The notes beneath the pieces are model-generated. The model made no database searches, was not told where the DNA came from, and worked only from the letters and a program-made list of their open reading frames with translations. The position numbers were made by a program, and so were the translations under genes. A DNA stretch of 64,000 nucleotides from Artocarpus heterophyllus (Eukaryota > Streptophyta > Magnoliopsida > Rosales > Moraceae): assembly GCA_025403435.1 (NCBI GenBank), contig CM046327.1, positions 10,284,218 through 10,348,217 on the forward strand. The letters are read 5' to 3'. Shown piece by piece: positions 35,903-47,649 of the stretch. Numbering within the stretch: the stretch's first letter is position 1; each line of letters begins with the position of its first letter.

Positions 35903-38900
35903 AGAGCGCCTAGGCACTGGCTGCAAAGAGCCTAGGCTCCGGGTGTATGGCGCCTAGTCGCTACAGGGGAGTGCCGCAGCACCAAGACGCTATGTTGTGC
36001 TATATTTTTTGAGTCAGAGTCGAACTCAAACACCCTAAAAACGGAAAACTACTAGGGTTTCTCATTAGTTGCTATTTTTCTCTTTTTTTGGGTATAAATA
36101 GACATAAGGTGGCCAGGGTTGAGTGTGGGTGACATTGTGAGTGGCATTATTTTGTGTGGGGCATAATTTTTTAAAGCTCCATCATTGAGAGAGAAAAATT
36201 CCCACATGGTTCATCATAGTGAAATCTGCAAGCAGCATAAACAAGACATAGTCACAATTTTGGATGAACCTGTATAAAATTTGGTGTCTCTTTTTTCTTC
36301 TCTTCTTCAATTTATTTTCTGTAATTATTCGTTCTTGCAATCCTTGGAATTAGGAGACGCCTAATTCCCCAACAAGTGGTATAAGAGCGGAGGTTTTGAT
36401 TAAGAACGATGATAGGAGAAGAAAGTTTGGTAGCCGGTATCACCAAATTTGATGGTTCAGATTTTTCCTATTGGAGGATGCAAGTAGAAGACTACCTTTA
36501 CAGCAGGAAACTACACTTGCCCTTGGGTAATAAGCCTGAAGGCATGAAGGATGAGGAGTAGAATCTCCTTGATAGACAGGTGCTGGGTGTGATCCGTTTG
36601 ACCCTATCAAAGATGTTGCCCACAACATTGCAAAGGAGAATACTACAACATGGATGATGAAGGCTTTATCAGAGATGTATGAGAAGCCCTCAGCCAACAA
36701 CAAGGTACATCTCATGAAGAAGCTCTTTAATTTAAAGATGCTTGAAGGTGCCTCAATAGTAGAGCATCTGAACAGTTTCAACACAGTCTTGAACCAATTG
36801 GTCTCGGTAGAGATTAAATTCGATGATGAGATCAATGCCCTAATCCTCTAGCCTCGTTATCGAATAGTTGGGAACCCATGAGGGTGGCCATTACAAATTC
36901 GATTGGGAATGCAAAACTGAAGTTTGTTGATGTCAGAAACTATATTCTGGTGGAAGAAGTTCGCATGAAGGACTCAGGTGAAGCCTCAACATCGAACTCG
37001 GCCCTTAATGTTGATAATAGGGGCAGGAAACTTGAGAGGCATTCCAACAGGGATAATGGCAAGAGAGGCAAGTCAAGGAATGGGAGAAGCAAGTCAAGAA
37101 ACGGTAGGATCATAGAGTGTTGGAATTGTGGGAAGACTGGCCACTTGAAGAAGAATTGCAGGGCTCCAAGGAAGAATGAAGACAAGAGCCATGACGCTAG
37201 AAACACCACCACAAAAGAGGCACATGATGCCTTAATCTTGTCTGTTGAAAATTCTTTTGATTCGTGGTTGATAGATTCAAGAGCATCATTCCACACCACT
37301 GCACACTGTCATGTCCTAGACAATTATGTTGCTGGAAATCATGGTAAGGTTTATCTTGCTGATAGAGAACCTTTGGATATTGTTGGCATTGGAGATGTCA
37401 ATTTGAAAATGCCTAAGGGGTTTGTGTGGAAGATTCATAAGGTGAGACATGTTCCCAAACTAATGCACAACTTGATTTCGATGGGGCAACTGGATGATGA
37501 ATGACATAATGTGACCTTCAATTATGGAGGTTGGAAAGTCACAAAAAGAGCGATGGTTGTTGCTTGGGGATGCAAGGCTGGAACTCTCTATATGAACTCT
37601 AGTTGCAGAGATACCATAGCAGTTGCTGATTCTGCTGCCAATACCGAGTTATGGCATTATAGGCTCAGTCACATGAGTGAGAAGGGAATGAAGGTGCTTC
37701 ACTATAAAGGAAAACTGCCGAGTTTGAAAACTGTTGATCACAGTTTGTGTGAAGCCTGTATCTTTGGTAAACATAAGAGAGTTAGCTTCTCAACAACAGG
37801 TAGAGAGCCCAAGTCCAGGAAATTAGAGCTAGTTCACACTGATGTATGGGGGCCTACGTCGGTGACTTCCCTTGGTGGCGTAAATTACTACGTGACGTTC
37901 ATTGATGACTCAAGCAGGAAGGTATGGGTTTACTTTCTGAAAAACAAATCTGATGTCTTTGATGCTTTCAAGATATGGAAAGCCATGGTAGAGAACGAGA
38001 CAGATTTAAAGGTGAAGTGCTTACAGTCTGACAACGGGGGAGAATATTTAGATAAAGACTTCAGGCAGTACTGTGCTAAGAATGGAATAAAGATGAAGAA
38101 AACCATTCGAGGGAAACCACAACAGAACGGGGTAGCTAAGAGGATGAACAGGGCTTTAAACGAGTGTGCTAGAAGCATGAGGTTGCATGTGGGGCTGCCA
38201 AAGACGTTTTGGGTTGAGGCAATTAATACAACCACTCATCTGATCAACAAAAGTCCATCCACACCGCTGAAGTTCAAGCTATCGGAAGAAGTTTTGAGCC
38301 ATAAAAAGGTTAATCTCTCTTACTTGAGAGTGTTTGGGTGTGTTTCCTATGTTCACATTGATTCTGCTGCTAGAAGTAAACTTGATGTCAAGTCAAAGAA
38401 GTGTTTTCTGGTTGGCTATGGTGGTCTTGATTTTGGTTATCGTCTTTGGGATGACCAAAATTGGAAGATTATTAGGAGCAAGGATGTGATCTTCAATGAA
38501 GGCATTCTTTACAAGGACAGAGACAACACTGACTTCAGGGATTCAGGTTCTAAAGACAAGAAGCCTGAGGTGATTCCATTGAAGGATCTTCCTAAAGTAG
38601 AGGTGCAAAATCCAGAGGTTGAAGACCAAGAAGACATAGCTCCAGAAGGAAACCAGAGGACTCCTACCACACTAGTTAAGAGGTCTAGCAGGACTATCAG
38701 GCCATCGCAGAGATACTCCCCTTCTCTATATTATATTTTGTTGACCGACAGAGGTGAGCTAGAGAGCTATGATGAAGCCGTGGAGGCTGAAGATTCGGTC
38801 AAGTAGGAGTTAGCCATGAGGGATGAGATGGATTCCTTAATGTCCAATCAGACATGGTAATTGACAAAGTTACCACAAGATAAAAAGGCCTTCCACAACA

Positions 38901-39768
38901 AGTGGGTATACCGGATTGAAGACAAAAGTGATGGCAGCAAATGGTATAAGGCAAGGTTGGTGGTAAAGGCTTTCAGCAAAAAGAGGACATCGACTTTGAC
39001 GAGATTTTTTCTTCAGTGGTGAAATTAACCGCGATCAAGAAGGTACTTGCACTAGTGGCAAATGAAGACTTGTTCTTAGAACAGTTGGATGTTAAGACAG
39101 CTTTTCTCCATGGTGATTTGGAGGAGGATATCTACATGAAGCAGCCACAAGGTTTCGAAGTAGCGGGTAAGGAGAACTTTGTGTGCAAACTTCAAAAGAG
39201 CTTGTATAGCCTCAAACAAGCTCTCAGGCAGTGGTATAAGAAGTTTGACGGTTTTATGTGCAACAATACTTTCTTGAGGTGTCAGGGAGATCACTATTAT
39301 TATGTGAAGAATTTAGGTGACTCATATATTATATTGTTACTATAAGTCGATGACATGCTGATAGCAGGAGGTTGCAAACAGGAGATTGACAAGCTGAAGA
39401 ATGAGCTGTCTAAGGCGTTTGCAATGAAGGATTTGAGTGCTATAAAATAAATCCTTGGGATAAGAATAACGAGGAACAAAAATGGTCTGAAACTGTCGTA
39501 GGAAGAATATGTTGAAAATGTGCTTAGCAGATTCAACATGGGTAATGCGAAGCCTGTGAATACTCCTTTGGCCAGTCACTTCAAGTTATCGAAGGAGCAA
39601 TCACCGACCACAGAGCAGGAATGAGACCACATGGCCAAGGTGCCTTATGCTTCAGCAATAGGCAGTCTCATGTATGCCATGGTCTGTACCAGACAAGATA
39701 TTGCACATGCAATGGAAGTTGTGAGTAGGTACATGAGCAATCCAGAAAAGCAGCATTGAGAGGCAGTA
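35753..39768 (+). mobile_element. Truncated Ty1/copia retrotransposon
   Basis: 5' LTR 35753-36374 (TGTTG...CAACA), PBS TGGTATAAGAGC at 36377-36388 (one mismatch to the initiator-Met site), then gag-pol. The element stops within the RNase H region at about 39768, against an (AT)n tract and the duplicated flank of copy 2. There is no 3' LTR, so neither a TSD pair nor an intact element exists. Confidence 0.85.
36409..39768 (+). pseudogene. copia gag-pol polyprotein relic
   Basis: TNT1-94-like polyprotein with many in-frame stops (e.g. 36559, 37502, 38804, 39343). Order: gag starting with TKFDGSDFSYWRMQVEDYLY, CCHC knuckle CWNCGKTGHLKKNC (about 37118), protease WLIDSRASFHTT (normally DSGA, so the active site is altered), integrase with HTDVWGP and SDNGGEY but GVAKRMNR where the third catalytic residue Glu is Lys, RT with LDVKTAFLHGDLEEDIYM, and VDDML preceded by a stop. 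It ends early in RNase H. Dead by several criteria. Confidence 0.9.
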
Positions 39769-40168
39769 AAGTATATATATATATATACACTAACTACATT
39801 AAAATAAAAGTATACAAAATTAACAATCTTATAAAAATTTGACACTATCAGTGGTTATTTTTCGGGGCTCTACCAATAAAAGTATACATTCTGATGTGTC
39901 CAAAATTAAGTGGTTCACACTTGTCCTATCCCCTGGTAAAAACTGCGTGACAATAATTTCGACAATAATATTACTTGAAATTGACTTTCCACCACAAACC
40001 CCAGGGCTTAGCGAATACCTTGTTGCCACAACCTAAAGAAACCACCAAACAACAAATCATAGGGAAATCCCAGCCTCACCAGCCCTTTTACCAATTCAGG
40101 TGCAACTCCTACAACCGGTGGGGCAGTGTTTGGCAAGAGAGAAAAGATTTGGAGTTAGAATTAATTAA

Positions 40169-40501
40169 ATGGCGTCGAGCAAAATAGCATTTGTGGTTTT
40201 CCTCATAGGGATGATGGTTTTGATGGAGGTCCGAAAGATACGACAGCGGGTTTTGGATGAGGTCAATGAAAACGCCTTGCAGCGTCCTGACAAACCTTGC
40301 CTTCTAAAATGCTACCTGAGGTGCGCGCGCAGTAAAGGAGCTAAGGCCGTTGCATGCAACGCTCAATGCAGCTCTCTTTGTGCAACAAATCTAAATGCTT
40401 CTTTCGTACTACACCCTGATCCTGTTCTTCATCGTCCAAACGTTAGGTGTCCAATCGATCCATATGTCGGAAACTTCTCTCTTAATTTTAGGACAAATTA
40501 A
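40169..40501 (+). CDS. Small cysteine-rich secreted or anchored protein (copy 2, intact)
   Basis: 110-aa ORF from ATG at 40169. Residues 5-21 are hydrophobic (signal peptide or membrane anchor). Six Cys form two triplets, C44-x3-C48-x3-C52 and C63-x3-C67-x3-C71, ten residues apart, with a seventh Cys at 94. This layout suggests a short helical hairpin held by disulfides, as in plant thionin-like or hairpinin-like defence peptides, but I do not recognise the family. The tail (72-110) is Pro/Asn-rich. About 400 bp of upstream flank is shared with copy 1, so the gene and its promoter were duplicated together. No intron is visible. Function unknown. Confidence 0.6.
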   Translation: MASSKIAFVVFLIGMMVLMEVRKIRQRVLDEVNENALQRPDKPCLLKCYLRCARSKGAKAVACNAQCSSLCATNLNASFVLHPDPVLHRPNVRCPIDPYVGNFSLNFRTN

Positions 40502-42199
40502 AAGATTTCTGTTCTATAAATAGCTCAATTAAGTCTTTCTTTGAGTGATTTTTCCCCCTTATATGTGGAAGCCAGAAATCTTGTCTGCTCTGGTTGAAAT
40601 TATTATGTCATTTTGCACTTAAAATATATTTTGTAGAATGGATTGTTAATAATCACGGTGACATCTATGTATAAAGTCGGCTGCTAATAGCTAGAGTTAG
40701 TACTACAAATGAAGACTACTATATATATATATGTCGGGTGCCACATTTACGTTTGGCTATTTGTCCATCACATGAATCTAGTTTTTATTCTAGACACGTC
40801 CCATGCCATTATTTAGTTTTTATCATGCCATTATATAAGCTAAATTACGATCATAATAGTATATAGCACTCACTAAAAGAAAATATCGATCTTCAACTAT
40901 GTATGTGCTTAATTCAACATTTTTGGCCAGGAGTATGCTCTTTGCATGAGACTCAAATCCATGGCCATTCTTGTTGGATGTGTCCGCTCCGTTTGTTACA
41001 AAAGCTAGAGTAGTCAATATGGCACAGCCATTTAACTCCCCTTTTTATTTCAGGTCCCTCAAAGTGATCATAATTGCCATTTCGCGAAACCGTTTTCCTT
41101 TGGCTTTCTTTTTCTTGTCTTCCATTTTCTTAACCCCACTTTTTAACTTTCTTTCATATTTTCCACTAAAGTCTAAAAAATCTTCTTTATAGACTATTAT
41201 CCCTTTTGGGAAGAATTTGAAAAAAGGGAAAAAAAATTCTTAATTAAGAAAATGACCTCTTTTTTTTGGCACAAAAAAACACGCTTTTCTAAACAGGTAA
41301 ACTGTCCCAGTTTTTTTCAAAAAAAAGACGAAAATAGCTGTAACGAGGAGAAGAACCCCAACAGAGTGAAAAGAAAAAATACTGGAGCAGTTTTCATGCC
41401 CAAAAAGCATATTTTTTTGCGTCAAAAAACTGTAAAAAAAAAAAAAAAACCATTTGTCCAAAATGATTTTTTCTTAAAGTCATTTTTTAAAATGCCCCTC
41501 GATTTTGTCGACGCTTTCAAAGCAGTGGAAAATAAACACATTAACATGAAGTTGGTCAGAGTTAGAGCTACCGGACGTGCGTCATGGACATAAACTTTGT
41601 GACTTTTGGTCGATTTGACTCCTTTAACCGAAATGTTTACCGGTGCTCTATGGCGTTGGTAATGTGTTTTTTCTCTATTAAAATTTTTAAAGCCCACACT
41701 TTGATTTATAGTGAAAATTTAAAAGATTAAAATAAATTGTTTACCCAATAGGCTTATTCCTTGATAAAATGTTTTTGTTGTTTGTATAAAAGTTTAAGTG
41801 CTAGAGATATTAATTGCTTTATTTAATTTGTTGACGAGGCTTTCTAACAAGAATTGTGCTAGGTTAAATCTTGGTTAACTACATTTTGTTTTATTTACAT
41901 AATTTTGGATATGCTGGATTTGATCTGTTAATTTGTTATATTTTCTTAAATATGTGTGTGTATATGTATACACATATTTTGTACATTGCACACACGTGTG
42001 TTTCGTATTTTTGATAATTTTTGGTAGGAATGTGATGATGATGAATATTTTTATTTTTTCTTTTAGAATATATATGCTGAATTTGTTGTGTTTAAGGACA
42101 TTCGAACAAGGAAAATAATTGGTTGTGGTATTAGACAAGAGAACTTGTGCGTTACTTGAACTTGGACTCGAACAGTTTTGATAAACTACGTCAAGCAAT
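40502..42199. other. Intergenic, no recognised gene
   Basis: AT-rich. 41220-41480 carries many A/T homopolymers. Open frames at 41252-41593 and 41875-42258 are low-complexity. A G-run of 12 sits at about 42222-42233. Confidence 0.5.
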
Positions 42200-42299
42200 T
42201 TGACAGTGGATGGCTCTAAGGGGGGGGGGGGGGTGTTGGGGTGGGAAGAAGACATCAAAAATTTGGTTATGGCTTTAGCATCTAGGACATACTCTATTT

Positions 42300-42425
42300 G
42301 TGTAACTCTAATCCAAACTAAACCAATGGTTTTTGTTTTAATTTTAAACGGTTTGGGTGATTTTTATATAAATATTTTAGGTGGTTTGATTAGTTGTTTA
42401 AACTCTCAAACCGCCTAAACCACTA
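42300..42425. repeat. hAT-like MITE fragment
   Basis: AAACTAAACCAATGG, AACGGTTTGGG and CAAACCGCCTAAACC words resemble the repeat at 28083-28262. Probably a fragment of the same MITE family. Confidence 0.35.
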
Positions 42426-42879
42426 ACTTAAATTGCCCACAAAAACGCCATATTATGTAATTTTATTTTTAAATATTTTTATATAAGAATTTTATTATTT
42501 TTTATTTTTTAATTGGTCATTACAAAAAGTTTTAGCTATGCAAGATGCACGTTTTTAAACTTAATAATTACACTTCTCCTATATCCCTATCATCTACATA
42601 AAAAAAATAAAATTAAAGAACCAACATATATAACTAAAACTAACTCATAGGATGGAACCCTAGCTTTCTTGGCTCCCACAATCCAGTGACTAACATCTTC
42701 TCTCTGCACTGCCGCTAGCCTACTCAATATACCGTCACTATCACATCATCTTTATATCGTCAACCCAACTCACTATGATGTCGATTAAAGATATTAGTAG
42801 GAGAAGAGGTTTTTCAATACTAGCGGAATTTTAAGTTTAAAATATAATGGTATTGTCTTATGTTATTTAGTTGTACTTT

Positions 42880-43211
42880 TGACTTTTTGGTTGAAACGAA
42901 AGGATATCCTTGCAGCTATATTTTTGCAGTTATGAAGTGCCTTAACATTTCTTCCATCCTAGAATCATTGATAAAGGCTAGATGGACAATGCATGTAAAA
43001 AGAAGATTGAATCCTACAATCGGCCAATGTTTTGACGTCTCGGCTGAGTTGTGGGAGATAACAAGGTACGCTTCTTTGGCAAAATCAGAGGACTTGTACA
43101 GTGTAACAAAAACTGAGCTGGCAAACTTAACTAATAGGTTTGAACAACTATTTGTTGCTGCGACCTTCCACATAGCAAGGACAATCTCGTCATTAAACCC
43201 CACCACTCACA
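42880..43211 (+). pseudogene. FAR1/FRS (MULE-derived) relic, SWIM-domain part
   Basis: Reads PCSYIFAVMKCLNISSILESL then ARWTMHVKRR, the CxHI...RWT...K end of the SWIM zinc finger of FAR1-related proteins (His replaced by Tyr in CSYIF). The frame runs on about 70 residues to the insertion at 43212. No upstream FAR1 DNA-binding or transposase domain is visible, so this is a fragment. The remainder lies at 45411-45795. Confidence 0.65.
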
Positions 43212-43519
43212 TGTAATGCCCCGAAATTAATTAAGTGGTTTTTAGTGTATAAGATGGTGGATTAGTGTGCTATGATGTATTTTTAAACTTAATTTGGCTA
43301 TTTTGTAATATTTCAAAATTAAAGATATTTCTAATTACTTTAATCATTTTTAATTACTCTTGATTATTTTTATTTGTTATTCTTAATTTTGAAACAAAAC
43401 AATTTGTCAAATGACTAACATGTCCTATTTTGGAAAACCACTTGTGCGACGTGGTTTTCATTCTGAAAACTGCTTTCTCCTCCCGTCTATTTATTTCTTC
43501 CTTCCTCTTCCTCTCTTCA

Positions 43520-43595
43520 CCACTCTCTGATTCTCTCTCTCTTCCTCTCACTCTCTTTCTCTCGTCTCTCCACTTCCTCTCTCTCTCTTCCCTCT
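43520..43595. repeat. CT-rich low-complexity tract inside the LTR
   Basis: CTCTCTCT-type runs. Such pyrimidine tracts are common just downstream of LTR transcription starts; here it simply explains the Arg/Glu-rich open frame on the opposite strand. Confidence 0.7.
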
Positions 43596-44079
43596 CATTT
43601 TGATTCAAAAATTTTGAGTCCAAGCTTCAATCTTTAGCAGGATTGGATACGAGGAAGCAGGATTGAGCCTCCATAAACATGATTCAAGCGTCAAATCGAG
43701 GTTGGTTTTTTAAACTTTCAAACTTTAGAACTTTTTTCTCAATTTTTCCATTCTCTTTATATTTTGAAATCCGAGCTTCTTTGAGCTTAGAAAACCTTGA
43801 ATCTAAGTTAGTAAAACTCAAAACATCTAGATTCTAAGCTTAGCTTGATGAAAAACGAATTCGAATCAAGTTTTTTCTATTTTTCTCATTTTTGGACTTC
43901 TTTGAAATTTTCTATGCAAATCTTGTTTAATTAGTTTAAAAGTGCCATATTATGTTTTTTTTATCTTCTATGAATATTTTGAATGCCTGAGAATTGAGAA
44001 AACATGTTGAAAAATAAGGATTTGAGCTCGGGGAGGCCGAGACTTGAATTCTAGAAAATTTCAAAATTTTCCAATTCAG

Positions 44080-44245
44080 CGGGCCGAACTTGAAGTTTGG
44101 CAGGCCGAATTCAAGAGTCCAGTAGGTCGGACTCATACTTTCAGTACGCCGAACCTAGAAACAGTTCGACAGGCCTGTACTGATTATTGGTAGGCCGAAC
44201 TGCACAATTCGACAGGCCGGACCAGGAAAACCAGCAAGCCGATCG
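44080..44245. repeat. Degenerate minisatellite on an AGGCCGAAC core
   Basis: Core words such as GGGCCGAAC, AGGCCGAAT, AGGTCGGAC and AGGCCGGAC recur about every 20-30 bp, roughly seven times, within the solo LTR. The GC content is clearly higher than in the surroundings. Confidence 0.6.
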
Positions 44246-45415
44246 GACTTTGTAAAAATTTGTCCTTTTTCACATGTTTTTCCTATTTTAAACCCATATT
44301 GAGATTTTAACCCTCTAATATAATTTTATGGATGTAAATACACACTAGGACACCATGAAATAGTTTAGTAGTGTAGGATATCCTAAGCTAGATATTGATA
44401 AACTTAGTTTATATTTAAGGTTGTTTATGGTTCTATGGAGCTAACGTATAGTGGATTGTGACTGCGGTGTTGGACATCGGCATGGATATTGAGGTAGGAC
44501 TTCTACCCCTTTCTTGGTAGCCAAGTTTTTAAAAGATTTTTGGCCTTAAAATGATTTCTTTCAAAATGTTTTTAATGAATGATTGAAAAGAGATTTTTAT
44601 CAGTCGTTTTCATGAACAGTAGAATGAGGTGATTTTCATAATGAACCGCATAATAAATGTAAATGAATATACTTGGTAAAATGGGATTTTAATAATTAAA
44701 GAAATGTATAAATGGGCATGATGTCATACTCAAAAATCGGGTCGCATAGAGTGCGACCTTAGGGGCAGGTCCCGAAATCCAATTGGGCCACTATGGTGGT
44801 GATAATTATGGTTTGCCCAAGAAAGATAAAAGATACTTTTCTTGAAGAACTGATTTTGACAAGGATAACTTAAATGAATTTATTTATTTAATACTGTTTC
44901 CTAATTGTTTTTCTTGAATGATAAATTTTATGTTCTAAATTAGTTATCTATTTTAAAGTATAGTCCTACTGAGCTTTTCGCTCACTTTTTATTTGTTTTA
45001 AACCCTTTTCCCCCCTTAGGTGGAATTCAGCTTAGGATTAACAAAGAGTCTACTGACCAGACTCGTGAGCAGTAGAAGACCCCGAGTAGGTTATTTGTAT
45101 TAAATAATTAAGGCGTGTATCGTATCAATTTCTTTTTATTGGACTGTAGTTGTAAATTTAATTTATATTACTACTATGTGTGTGGACAAGTTGCGGACCC
45201 GGTGGGACCCAACACATATTTTCTTTTCTTTTTTATTTTATGTTATTTTTCGCTTGTCTGTTTTATTATTATAATAATCGTTTTAAAAAGTTTTTAAATC
45301 GTTACGTTTTTCATAATTAATTAAATTCTTTAATTCATATTTTAATTAAAATTTGACTTAATTAACCTAATTAATATGTCACGTCATCTTCCAATCTTCG
45401 AGGTGTGACATCACA

Positions 45416-45795
45416 ACACTACAAGGTTTGACATTCGTGAGGAATAAAGAAACCACAAATAGGCTGCGATATGGGTAATATTCAACCAATGCTTTAGCCA
45501 GCATAAATAGAAGAAGGAAGTGTGCTATATGCAAAGGACATGGACACAACAAGGCAACATGCAGCCTTCAACGTAATAGAAGAACAAACACTCCATCACG
45601 TTCTAGCCAAAGTCTGAGGACCATGCAACATAATCAATTTCTTCACTCTAGCCAAAATGTTGACATCAACATGACCAATCCCAATGTCCCCGAATACACG
45701 CTTCTATGTGACAGCAGACATGATCAAGGAATTAATCAATTAAGCCCCCTTTTAGATGCTGACATGAGGTCGCATGATGCGAGCTCTTACTAGGA
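45416..45795 (+). pseudogene. FAR1/FRS relic, C-terminal zinc-knuckle part
   Basis: Reads RRKCAICKGHGHNKATCSLQ, the CxxCxxxGHxxxTC knuckle near the C-terminus of FAR1/MULE proteins, then about 60 Ser/Asn-rich residues to a stop near 45792. Stops upstream in the joined frame show decay already before or after the LTR insertion. Confidence 0.6.
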
Positions 45796-47640
45796 CGATG
45801 AGTTCTTACTTCAACACATATAGTAAGTTTATCACCGCAACTTTGAAGCTTAAATGCAAGGTTATTTGTAACTACCACTTTTTTTTTTGGCCATCATGTT
45901 ATGCGTTTTGCTTTTAATTGGCGTTCTTGATTAATGCTGCTTATTTGTAATATTGTCCTCTCATTTACCTAGTTGCTGGACTTTCAATTTTGTTACTGTC
46001 AATTTTAATTTTGTTCATACCTACTACTGAGTGAATGTTGAACTTATGATTGCTTCCATTTTTCATTACATTTGATCAAAATCCAATCACTAAAATCGCT
46101 TAGAATGACTTTCGTTTTCCTTGCATTTCATCAATATTGTTCAATAGTAACAAAATTAAATTTCATTTTTTCATCCGTGGGTGCTTTCGATTAAACCAAA
46201 ACTACTTTTTTTTTCTTTTTTCTTTTTTAACTCCTCATTTTGACTTATTCACTTATTTTTTCAAGTAAAATAATAAACCAATTCAATTATTCCATTAGTA
46301 AAACACAAAAGAGGCATTATGCAGCAATTGTTATTTACATTTTCTTCTCCTAACTTTAAAACTGCTTTTAAAAAAACTAAAACCCTCGCTAACATTGCAA
46401 TTTACAGTTGAAAACGTGTAACAATATTTTTTCCTTTCATTAAAAGTTTTAACAATTTTCAATCAACTTAATGCAACCTTCCTATACTGCTTCCTATATT
46501 TTTTTTCCAAACACATCATAATGTCTCGAACAGTTATTTCCTTTTCCAGTAACATTACTGCCTTTTCTCAATGGGATGTTTCAATTTTTTTTTTTTAATT
46601 GTGAGGCTCCATCAGTTTTTTAATACTAAAAATTACACACTTTTTGGTAGAACGACGCTTGACTCACACTTCCAAGCCCCCCTTGCAAGATCTCTAGGGG
46701 ACAAGATCTTGTCAAAGATCTCTAACTGATACTTAGAAGATCACCAAGTGATATGTCGCAGCTAGGAATAAATACCATTACTACACGTGGGTAAAGTTTC
46801 GATACTTCTGATATATCGAAGCATCCGTCTATATATATATATATATACACACATATATATATATATATAGAGTTTACTTTGGATAGAGTATTCCATGTGA
46901 ATGTCAGTATTTGTAACCATGGCATAAAAAAGAAGTCCTTAATGATCTTCTAGTCTTTCGTTTTAAACACCAAATAAAACAAGTCCATGATTATGAAGAT
47001 GGATCTTGGAGACATAGCACCCAATGAGTCATGCATGTCCGAATCCAAATTCATAACTAGTCAAATGCGGTTATGTCCTTTCAAAATAACTGTTTTTGTG
47101 TGTGTTACAGCGTCTTATAAATATTTTATTTTTGATATGCTTTGTTGTTTCTTAGCTTAGCTATTCGTGACTATTTTATTTTTTTCCTTATTCATAGAGC
47201 TTTTAGATTGCTAGTTTAGACTGCCAGTTAAAATTATACACACTCTAACAATTCAAATGCTACAATAAACCCAATTTAAATTGAAAATTTTCTGATTTCA
47301 ATTGGTGAACCAATTAACATCACTTTATTTATTGATTTACCCGTAAATACTTCTACATCTTCATTCACCATTGTGAGTAGGTACGCATTCAATCTATTCT
47401 TACAATACTTTGGAAAGAGTTATAGAGTAAAGACTAGATTCTCAATGTCAAATTTCTTAAGGTCCGTTTGTTTCGATACTTGAATCACTGTTCGAATCAT
47501 TTTGCTACAGTATTTTCTCTCATAAAAATTTAAATCTTTATTCAAATATTCTATTTAAATACTCAAACTAAACAAGCATTAGTCTGTTAAACGAAAGGAG
47601 AGAGTAGAATGTCATTAAATAAAAATAATTTTATCAACAA
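45796..47640. other. Intergenic AT-rich DNA
   Basis: Holds an interrupted (TA)n microsatellite at 46832-46870. No gene or complete mobile element recognised. Confidence 0.5.
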
Positions 47641-47649
47641 CTACAAAAC

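Larger units (their letters stand above)
43212..45410 (+). mobile_element. Solo LTR (Tekay-type Ty3), 2199 bp, TSD TCACA
   Basis: Begins TGTAATGCCCCG and ends GAGGTGTGACA, flanked by TCACA at 43207-43211 and 45411-45415. Contains a CT-rich tract (43520-43595), a degenerate minisatellite built on AGGCCGAAC (about 44080-44245), and the CTACTGAGC...GCTCAC motif at 44964-44990. Terminal sequences are those of plus-strand Tekay LTRs. It splits a FAR1-like relic. Confidence 0.93.

Noticed and set aside
41252..41697. Overlapping Lys/Phe-rich ORFs
   Set aside because: Homopolymer-driven frames on both strands of low-complexity DNA.
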